Positions 6,461-11,206 of a DNA stretch of 11,206 nt are shown piece by piece; positions within the stretch are counted from its first letter, which is position 1, and every line of letters begins with the position of its first letter. The notes under the pieces were generated by a model, which had not been told where the DNA came from, ran no database searches, and was given only the letters and a program-made list of their open reading frames with translations. Both the position numbers and the translations under genes were made by a program. This DNA comes from Desulfovibrio sp. (GTDB lineage: Bacteria > Desulfobacterota > Desulfovibrionia > Desulfovibrionales > Desulfovibrionaceae), in NCBI GenBank assembly GCA_020217165.1, contig JAIWOE010000126.1, forward strand, positions 1 to 11,206. The letters run 5' to 3'.

Positions 6461-7207
6461 TCAGCTCTTTTTGCCCTGGGAGGCCACGGCGGCCTGCTTG
6501 GCGGCCACGGCGTCGGCATCGCCCAGGTAGAAATGCCGCAGGGGGGTCAAGGACTCGTCCAATTCGTACACCAGGGGGACCCCCGTGGGGATGTTCAGTC
6601 CGGCGATGGCCTCGTCGGACATCCGATCCAGGTGCTTCACCAGGGCGCGGATAGAGTTGCCATGGGCCGCCACCAGCAGGCGCCGGCCGGCGCGGATGGC
6701 CGGGGCGAGTTCGGCCTCCCAGTAGGGCAGCACCCGGGCCACGGTGAGCTTGAGGCTTTCCGTGAGGGGCAGCTCTTCGGGGGAGAGGGCGGCGTAGCGC
6801 GGGTCCTTGCCGGGGTGGCGGGGGTCGTCGGGAGTCAGGGCCGGGGGCGGCGTGTCGTAACTGCGTCGCCAGATGAAGACTTGTTCCTCGCCAAACTGGG
6901 CCGCCATTTCGCTTTTGTTCAGTCCTTGCAGGGCGCCGTAGTGTCGCTCGTTCAGCCGCCAGGATTTAAAGACTGGCAGCCAGAGGATGTCCATCTCGCT
7001 CTGAATCAGGTGCAGGGTTTCGATGGCCCGGCGCAGGTAGGAGGTATAACAAACGTCGAACATGTAGCCCCCGTCCTTGAGCAGCCGTGCGGCGTCTTGG
7101 GCTTCCTGGCGGCCCTTGTCGGTCAGGCCCACATCGGTCCAGCCGGTAAAGCGATTTTCCAGATTCCAGACGCTTTCCCCATGACGCACAAGGACGAGGG
7201 TAAACAT
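6461..7207 (-). CDS. gpmA: 2,3-bisphosphoglycerate-dependent phosphoglycerate mutase
   Basis: The enzyme interconverts 3- and 2-phosphoglycerate in glycolysis and gluconeogenesis in the cytoplasm, using a phosphohistidine primed by 2,3-bisphosphoglycerate. The 248-residue length is typical of the family. The signature LVRHGES is at residues 6-12 with catalytic His9; Arg60 (LRRA), Glu87 in ERHYG and the second active-site His182 in AAHGNS are all present. The GLTDKG (27-32) and Gly-Lys-Asp-Pro-Arg (133-137) segments match the dPGM subgroup rather than cobalamin-type phosphatases. AGGAG lies six bases before the ATG. It starts 13 bp after the thiC stop codon and is followed by a hairpin, so it is probably cotranscribed with thiC. 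The Lys/Ala-rich tail is ordinary. Confidence 0.96.
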   Translation of the reverse strand: MFTLVLVRHGESVWNLENRFTGWTDVGLTDKGRQEAQDAARLLKDGGYMFDVCYTSYLRRAIETLHLIQSEMDILWLPVFKSWRLNERHYGALQGLNKSEMAAQFGEEQVFIWRRSYDTPPPALTPDDPRHPGKDPRYAALSPEELPLTESLKLTVARVLPYWEAELAPAIRAGRRLLVAAHGNSIRALVKHLDRMSDEAIAGLNIPTGVPLVYELDESLTPLRHFYLGDADAVAAKQAAVASQGKKS

Positions 7208-7220
7208 GTGACGCTCCTGC

Positions 7221-8501
7221 TTATTTGAAGAGTTGCTCGTTCAGCCGCACGGCACAGAACTCGCCGCACATGGCGCAGACTTTTTCCTTCGCGCCGGGGC
7301 CGCGGCGGCAGACGATGGCCGGATCCAGGGCGCTGGCGGCCATACCTTCCCAGTCCAGCCGGGCGCGGGCCTTGGAGATTTCCAGGTTGCGGGCCAGGGC
7401 GTGGGGACGGCCCAGGGCCACTTCGCCGGCCTGGGCGGCAATGCGCGAGGCCATGACGCCCTGGCGCACGTCATCCACCTCGGGCAGGGTCAGGTGTTCC
7501 GCCGGAGTCACATAACATAAAAAGTCGGCTCCGTGCTGCACGGCCAGGGCGCCGCCAATGGCGCCGGCAATGTGGTCGTAGCCGGGGGAGCAATCCACCA
7601 CCAACGGGCCCAGCACATACAGGGGCGCGCCGTGACACAGGCGTTTGATGCCCTGGATTTGTGCCCCCACCTGATGCAGGGGGACGTGGCCGGGGCCTTC
7701 GATCATCACCTGCACGCCCTTGGCGCGGGCGGCCTTGGCCACCTCGCCCAGGACGATCACCTCTTCCCACTGGGCGGCATCGCCAGCATCGGCGCCTGCG
7801 CCGGGGCGCAGGCCATCGCCCAAGCTGATGACGACATTGTGCCTGGCGCAGATGTCCAGGACTTCGTCCATGCGTTCCAACAGGGGATTGTCCACGCCAT
7901 GCTTGCGCATCCAGGCCGCGGTGATGGAGCCGCCGCGGGAGACGATGCCCAGCACGCGGGCCCCCTCGGTCTGGGCCAGGTCCGCGCCGCGACGGGTGAC
8001 GCCCATGTGCAGGGTCATGAAGTCCACCCCCTGCTCGGCCTGGAGGCGGATTTCCCGCACCAGATCCTCGGCGGTCCAGTCATGCATGTCGGCCTTGGCA
8101 CCCAGACGCCGCTGCACCACGCCATACAGGGGGACGGTGCCCAGGGGCACGGGGCAGCGGGCGAGCATCTCCGTCCGGATGGGCGTGAGGTCGCCGCCGG
8201 TGGAAAGGTCCATCACGGTGTCGGCGCCGGCCTGGATGGCCACGTCGAGCTTGGTCATTTCCGTTTCATGGGAGAAGGCCAGGGGCGAGGCGCCGAGGTT
8301 GGCGTTGACCTTGACGCGCGCGGGCTGCCCCACCAGCAGGGGGCGCAGGCCCGGATGGGCGGGGTTGCCAAGCAGGACCATGGTGCCCTCGGCAATGGCC
8401 GAGGCAACGCATGCAGGCGTAAGCCCTTCGGAGGCGGCAAGCTGGGGGAGGTGCTCGTCAAGGAGCGCCTGCAGGGCGGCGTTGGGCGTGAAGTGAGGCA
8501 T
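7221..8501 (-). CDS. thiC: Phosphomethylpyrimidine synthase ThiC (short anaerobe/archaeal type)
   Basis: ThiC is a noncanonical radical SAM enzyme that rearranges aminoimidazole ribotide to hydroxymethylpyrimidine phosphate for thiamin. Numbered from the ATG at 8501 (426 aa), the conserved blocks are VKVNANLG (63-70), DLSTGGDL (98-105), VSRGGS (187-192), SLGDGLRPG (226-234), EGPGHVP (268-274) and GYDHI (307-311), the last two supplying metal-binding histidines. The C-terminal cluster motif is Cys409-x2-Cys412-x3-Cys416 (CAMCGEFC), one residue shorter than the CX2CX4C of the long E. coli form, as I recall for the short forms. The long N-terminal domain of the E. coli type is absent. GGAG before the ATG at 8501 favours it over the GTG at 8519. 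The benzimidazole-forming paralogue BzaF has the same fold and length, so it remains an alternative. No TPP or cobalamin riboswitch is recognisable upstream. Confidence 0.9.
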   Translation of the reverse strand: MPHFTPNAALQALLDEHLPQLAASEGLTPACVASAIAEGTMVLLGNPAHPGLRPLLVGQPARVKVNANLGASPLAFSHETEMTKLDVAIQAGADTVMDLSTGGDLTPIRTEMLARCPVPLGTVPLYGVVQRRLGAKADMHDWTAEDLVREIRLQAEQGVDFMTLHMGVTRRGADLAQTEGARVLGIVSRGGSITAAWMRKHGVDNPLLERMDEVLDICARHNVVISLGDGLRPGAGADAGDAAQWEEVIVLGEVAKAARAKGVQVMIEGPGHVPLHQVGAQIQGIKRLCHGAPLYVLGPLVVDCSPGYDHIAGAIGGALAVQHGADFLCYVTPAEHLTLPEVDDVRQGVMASRIAAQAGEVALGRPHALARNLEISKARARLDWEGMAASALDPAIVCRRGPGAKEKVCAMCGEFCAVRLNEQLFK

Positions 8502-8546
8502 GATGTCTCCAATAAGCACGAGCAGATTCGCAACAAAGGTGAACTG

Positions 8547-8572
8547 AAAACGGCCGGCAGGTGCTCCGGCCG
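8547..8572 (-). terminator. Attenuator-like hairpin in the thiC leader
   Basis: CGGCCGG (8551-8557) and CCGGCCG (8566-8572) pair perfectly around 8 bases, and on the thiC strand the stem is followed at once by TTTTCAGTT (T-run at 8550-8547). This has the form of an intrinsic terminator but sits 46 bases before the thiC start codon. It could be the expression platform of a regulatory leader, with premature termination as the off state. Confidence 0.4.
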
Positions 8573-8656
8573 GTCGAAGGCTATTGGTCGAGCAATCAAT
8601 CTACCGCACACGGCCAGAAAATGCCAGTCCTGGCAGAACGCGCCATATTTCACGGC

Positions 8657-8685
8657 TTGCCAGGGTGGAAATAGGGATATATGTT
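8657..8685 (+). promoter_or_regulatory. Probable promoter of rpmE-DUF1385-prfA
   Basis: TTGCCA (8657-8662) matches five of six -35 consensus bases and is followed by a 17-bp spacer and TATGTT (8680-8685), four of six -10 bases. The start would be near 8692, leaving a leader of about 120 bases before rpmE. The -10 area is locally AT-rich. Confidence 0.45.
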
Positions 8686-8689
8686 TGGT

Positions 8690-8710
8690 TCCGGAAGCAA
8701 AGGCTCCGGA
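8690..8710 (+). ncRNA. Hairpin at the start of the rpmE mRNA leader, possible L31 autoregulatory element
   Basis: TCCGGA at 8690-8695 and again at 8705-8710 pair as an inverted repeat around the loop AGCAAAGGC, right where the predicted transcript begins. Many ribosomal-protein operons, including L31 operons in other phyla, carry protein-binding leader hairpins. Whether this one binds L31 is inference. Confidence 0.3.
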
Positions 8711-8813
8711 CGGGAGGTCGGCGCCAGGGAAAAATCTTCTTGCCAAGGCAGGTGGATTGGAGTATCCAAGTCCTCTTTTCCATCCTTCCGTCAATCTCGT
8801 CAGGAGACGTGTC

Positions 8814-9059
8814 ATGAAAAAAGAAGGCCATCCCAAGACCTTTGAGGCCACCATCCGTTGCGCCTGCGGGTACGAAATCAAGGCCATCTCCACCAAGGGT
8901 CCTGAAGTGACCGTGGAAATCTGCTCCGCCTGCCATCCGTTCTACACCGGCAAGCAGCGTTTTGTGGACACCGCTGGCCGTATTGATCGTTTCCGCAAGA
9001 AGTACGCCAACCTGGACGCCGCCAAGACCGCCAAGGCGCCCAAGCAGGGCAAGCGGTAG
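8814..9059 (+). CDS. rpmE: 50S ribosomal protein L31 (zinc-binding form)
   Basis: Bacterial L31 bridges the large-subunit central protuberance and the small-subunit head. The 81-residue protein has the family hallmarks: N-terminal [19 protein letters not shown] (37-48) and the [10 protein letters not shown] block (55-64). Four cysteines (16, 18, 37, 40) give the zinc-binding C+ form rather than the zinc-free paralogue. The C-terminus has a basic Lys/Ala-rich extension of about 15 residues. AGGAGA at 8802-8807 precedes the ATG by six bases. The DUF1385 gene starts 2 bp after its stop, indicating translational coupling; prfA follows. The roughly 120-base leader with hairpins suggests ribosomal-protein-type feedback, unproven here. 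Confidence 0.96.
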   Translation: MKKEGHPKTFEATIRCACGYEIKAISTKGPEVTVEICSACHPFYTGKQRFVDTAGRIDRFRKKYANLDAAKTAKAPKQGKR

Positions 9060-9061
9060 GC

Positions 9062-10135
9062 ATGCGCATGGCTCGCGGCGCCCTCAAGCGGCTGCTGCCC
9101 CTGTGGGCCGCCTCCCGCCCCATGGTGGGCGGGCAGGCCGTCATGGAAGGGGTGATGATGCGCCATGCGGACAAGCTGGCCCTGGCCGTGCGCCGGGCTG
9201 ACGGCTCCATTCACGTGGAGACGTGGCCCTGGTTCAGCCTTACCAAGGCCGCTTGGCTGCGAAAGCCCATGGTCCGCGGTTTTCCCGTGCTGCTGGAGAC
9301 GCTGGTCAACGGCGTAAAAGCCCTGAATCATTCCGCGGTCCTGGCTGCGGAAGATATGGACGGGCCGGCAGATCCGGCCAGCGCCGCCCCCCGCGAACCG
9401 GGCGGCGGGCTCAAGTCCTGGCATCTGGTGCTGACCCTGGCCGCCTCCATCGGGCTGGCCCTGGGGCTGTTCGTGGTGGTGCCGCATCTCTTCTCGTTGG
9501 GCATGCAGGCCCTTGGCCTGGGCAGCGACATGGACGGGATTTTGTTCCACGTCTGGGACGGCATCTTCAAGCTGGGCATCTTCCTGGGCTACATCATTGC
9601 CATTTCCTTTGTGCCGGACATCCGACGCGTCTTTCAGTACCATGGGGCGGAACACAAGATGATCTGGGCGCACGAGAAGGGCCAGCCCCTGGAACCTGCC
9701 TGCGCCCGGGCCTACAGCCGTCTGCATCCGCGTTGCGGCACCACCTTCCTGCTGCTGGTGCTCAGCCTGTCCATCTGCATGCATACTATTCTTGTACCGC
9801 AGCTCCTGGCTCTGTATTCCCCGGAAAGCAGCGTGCTCAAGCACTTGTATGTGGTGGTGGGCAAGCTCCTGATGCTTGCGCCCATCAGCGCCATGGCCTA
9901 CGAGGCCATCCGCCTGGCCAGCCGGTATGATGGCAGTGCCTTTTGCCGCTTCCTGTCCGGTCCCGGCATGTGTTTGCAGCGGTTGACGACCTTTGAGCCC
10001 GATGACGAGCAGCTGGAAGTGGCTGCTGCCGCCCTGACTGCCGCCCTGGCCGCCGAGCCGGGAGAGGCCGAAGACGGCGACGGCTTCTTCATCGATGCCC
10101 CCCACAAGGCCTCGGTCATTCCTTCCGCCTCCTAA
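9062..10135 (+). CDS. DUF1385 (YqhQ-like) predicted metal-dependent membrane protein
   Basis: The 357-residue protein belongs to the DUF1385/YqhQ family (COG3872), described only as predicted metal-dependent enzymes. The diagnostic blocks are present: GGQAVMEGVMMR (23-34), FQYHGAEHKMI (191-201) with His194 and His198, and HPRCGTTF (222-229) with His222 and Cys225, which could form a metal site at the membrane face. Four hydrophobic segments lie at about 120-143, 165-184, 227-250 and 262-285. Residues 98-118 are a Pro/Gly-rich loop and the C-terminus (after 310) is an acidic, Ala-rich tail. The ATG at 9062 is 2 bp after the rpmE stop; its own ribosome site is poor (GGTAGG directly before it), so coupling is likely, and an ATG at 9068 is an alternative. 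Linkage to rpmE and prfA recurs in other bacteria, but the biochemical role is unknown. Confidence 0.93.
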   Translation: MRMARGALKRLLPLWAASRPMVGGQAVMEGVMMRHADKLALAVRRADGSIHVETWPWFSLTKAAWLRKPMVRGFPVLLETLVNGVKALNHSAVLAAEDMDGPADPASAAPREPGGGLKSWHLVLTLAASIGLALGLFVVVPHLFSLGMQALGLGSDMDGILFHVWDGIFKLGIFLGYIIAISFVPDIRRVFQYHGAEHKMIWAHEKGQPLEPACARAYSRLHPRCGTTFLLLVLSLSICMHTILVPQLLALYSPESSVLKHLYVVVGKLLMLAPISAMAYEAIRLASRYDGSAFCRFLSGPGMCLQRLTTFEPDDEQLEVAAAALTAALAAEPGEAEDGDGFFIDAPHKASVIPSAS

Positions 10136-10149
10136 GCGCCCCCGGGCGC
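10136..10149 (+). other. Tight GC hairpin between DUF1385 and prfA
   Basis: GCGCC/GGCGC pairs around CCCG directly after the DUF1385 stop codon, 28 bases before the prfA start. There is no T-run, so it is unlikely to terminate transcription; it may modulate prfA expression, whose own ribosome-binding site is weak. Confidence 0.3.
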
Positions 10150-10177
10150 CAGCATCCCCCAGGGACGGTGCATTGTC

Positions 10178-11206
10178 ATGTTCGCCAAACTCGAATCCCT
10201 TGAGCAGAAGTTCGAAACGCTGGAACAGCAGCTCTCGGACAGCGAGGTCTACAACGACCAGGCGCGATACCGCTCCCTGACCAAGGCCCACGCCGATTTG
10301 AAGCAAATCGTCGAGACCTACCGCCAGCATCGCAAGGCTTCCCAGGAGCTGGAAGAGAACAAGGAAATGCTCCGGGACAGCGATCCCGAGCTGCGGGCCA
10401 TGGCCGAGGAAGAGATGGAGCGCCTCAAGCAGCTCATGCCGGAACTGGAGCAACAGCTTAAAATCCTGCTGCTGCCCAAGGATCCCCTGGACGAAAAGAA
10501 CATCATCTTGGAAGTGCGCGCCGGCACCGGCGGCGAAGAAGCCGCCCTCTTTGCCGCGGACCTCTTTCGCATGTACTGCCGCTTTGCCGAACGCAAGGGC
10601 TGGAAGTACGAAATCCTCTCGGCCAGCGAATCCGCCACCGGCGGCTACAAGGAAGTCATCGCCACCATCAGCGGCGAGCGCGTGTACAGCCGCCTGAAGT
10701 TCGAATCCGGCGCCCACCGCGTCCAGCGCGTGCCAGCCACGGAAAGCCAGGGCCGCATCCACACATCGGCCTGCACCGTGGCCATCATGCCCGAAGCCGA
10801 GGAAGTGGATGTGGATATCCGCCAGGAAGACCTGCGCATTGAAGTCTTCCGCGCCGGCGGGCCTGGCGGGCAGAGCGTGAACACCACCGACTCCGCCGTG
10901 CGTATCACCCACACTCCCACGGGGGTGGTGGTGAGCTGCCAGGACGAAAAATCCCAGACCAAAAACAAGCTCAAGGCCATGAAGGTGCTGCGTTCGCGCA
11001 TCCTGCAGGCCGAACAGGAAAAACAGCAGGCCGTCGAAGCCGAGAACCGGCGCGCCCTGGTGGGCAGCGGCGACCGATCCGAACGCATCCGGACCTACAA
11101 TTATCCCCAGGGTCGCGTGACGGATCATCGCATCAACGTCACCCTCTATCAGCTCCCCAACTTCCTGGATGGCGACCTGGATGAGATGCTGGAGGCGCTG
11201 GTGACC
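10178..11206 (+). CDS. prfA: Peptide chain release factor 1 (3' end outside the window)
   Basis: RF1 reads UAA and UAG stop codons in the ribosomal A site and triggers peptide release. The 343 visible codons run to the window edge without a stop, about 14 short of the usual 357 or so. The N-terminal helical domain opens with the typical [13 protein letters not shown]. The tripeptide anticodon is Pro186-Ala187-Thr188 ([15 protein letters not shown]), which assigns RF1 rather than RF2 (SPF). The catalytic GGQ is at 230-232 in the context [16 protein letters not shown]. The methylatable glutamine is thus Gln232, a substrate of PrmC, whose gene often follows prfA and may lie just beyond the window. 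The ribosome-binding site is weak (GGTG seven bases upstream) and the gene lies 42 bp after DUF1385 in the rpmE operon, so expression probably depends on the upstream transcript. Confidence 0.96.
   Translation, partial: MFAKLESLEQKFETLEQQLSDSEVYNDQARYRSLTKAHADLKQIVETYRQHRKASQELEENKEMLRDSDPELRAMAEEEMERLKQLMPELEQQLKILLLPKDPLDEKNIILEVRAGTGGEEAALFAADLFRMYCRFAERKGWKYEILSASESATGGYKEVIATISGERVYSRLKFESGAHRVQRVPATESQGRIHTSACTVAIMPEAEEVDVDIRQEDLRIEVFRAGGPGGQSVNTTDSAVRITHTPTGVVVSCQDEKSQTKNKLKAMKVLRSRILQAEQEKQQAVEAENRRALVGSGDRSERIRTYNYPQGRVTDHRINVTLYQLPNFLDGDLDEMLEALVT

Larger units (their letters stand above)
8502..8813. other. Divergent thiC/rpmE intergenic region
   Basis: These 312 bases hold no credible gene. 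On the thiC side there is a terminator-like hairpin (8547-8572) and a small TGCCA/TGGCA hairpin (8622-8635). On the rpmE side there is a probable promoter (8657-8685) and a leader with hairpins at 8690-8710 and 8757-8769 (TTGGA/TCCAA) before the AGGAGA ribosome site at 8802-8807. I searched both strands by eye for the TPP riboswitch core (CTGAGA, ACCTGATCTGG) and for the cobalamin riboswitch cores and found neither. No convincing thiC promoter was found. Confidence 0.65.

Noticed and set aside
8790..8815. GTCAGGAGACGTG, resembling part of the cobalamin riboswitch core
   Set aside because: It is the ribosome-binding site of rpmE; no other cobalamin riboswitch element is present.
7533..9059. 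Open frame of about 500 codons on the plus strand, antisense to thiC and running in frame into rpmE
   Set aside because: The upstream part is antisense to ThiC with low-complexity Gly/His/Ala composition; rpmE has its own ribosome site and the usual L31 start.
10855..10900. GGPGGQSVN in RF1 instead of SGAGGQHVN
   Set aside because: The GGQ itself is intact, and I believe GPGGQSVN variants are common in release factors outside Gammaproteobacteria, so this is not an anomaly.
8942..11128. Open frame of over 700 codons on the minus strand, antisense to rpmE, DUF1385 and prfA
   Set aside because: It lies opposite three well-identified genes, and its His/Gly/Gln/Leu-rich composition is what GC-rich third positions give on the opposite strand.

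Overview
The window is a GC-rich bacterial chromosome segment. I read it as a deltaproteobacterium of the sulfate-reducing Desulfovibrio type. The reasons are the rpmE / DUF1385 / prfA gene order, a short anaerobe-type ThiC, a predicted cyclic-di-GMP (PilZ) effector with a long Pro/Ala-rich linker, and consistent high GC with GC-ending codons. This placement is inference from gene content and protein style; no rRNA or marker search was possible.

Layout. (1) Bases 124-1242 (+) encode a radical SAM/SPASM enzyme of unknown substrate. It converges on a minus-strand four-helix membrane protein of unknown function (1322-2341). That gene is divergent from a small two-helix membrane protein (2486-3172, +), and a perfect inverted repeat lies in the shared upstream region. 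(2) A minus-strand cluster runs from a good sigma70-type promoter near 6126-6097 through a PilZ-domain protein (5950-4298), an all-helical protein (4230-3787) and a three-helix membrane protein (3721-3254). Stem-loops lie in each gap, and a likely bidirectional terminator ends the cluster (3194-3222). (3) A minus-strand pair, thiC (8501-7221) then gpmA (7207-6461), is 13 bp apart and ends in a GC-rich hairpin. (4) Divergent from thiC, a plus-strand translation cluster has rpmE (ribosomal protein L31), a DUF1385 membrane protein starting 2 bp after rpmE, and prfA (release factor 1), which runs off the right end about 14 codons short of the usual length.

How the genes fit together. The rpmE-DUF1385-prfA block is a housekeeping translation operon. 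thiC-gpmA joins thiamin pyrimidine synthesis to glycolysis, which is an uncommon pairing; I find no TPP riboswitch upstream of thiC, only a terminator-like hairpin. The PilZ cluster is the most interesting part. A c-di-GMP-binding domain is tethered by a roughly 260-residue disordered linker to an uncharacterised, cysteine-containing helical N-terminal domain, and the gene is followed by two unrecognised small proteins. The linker DNA carries three C8 homopolymer tracts, and length changes in any of them would cut off the PilZ domain.

I found no rRNA, tRNA, CRISPR array, insertion sequence or transposase.
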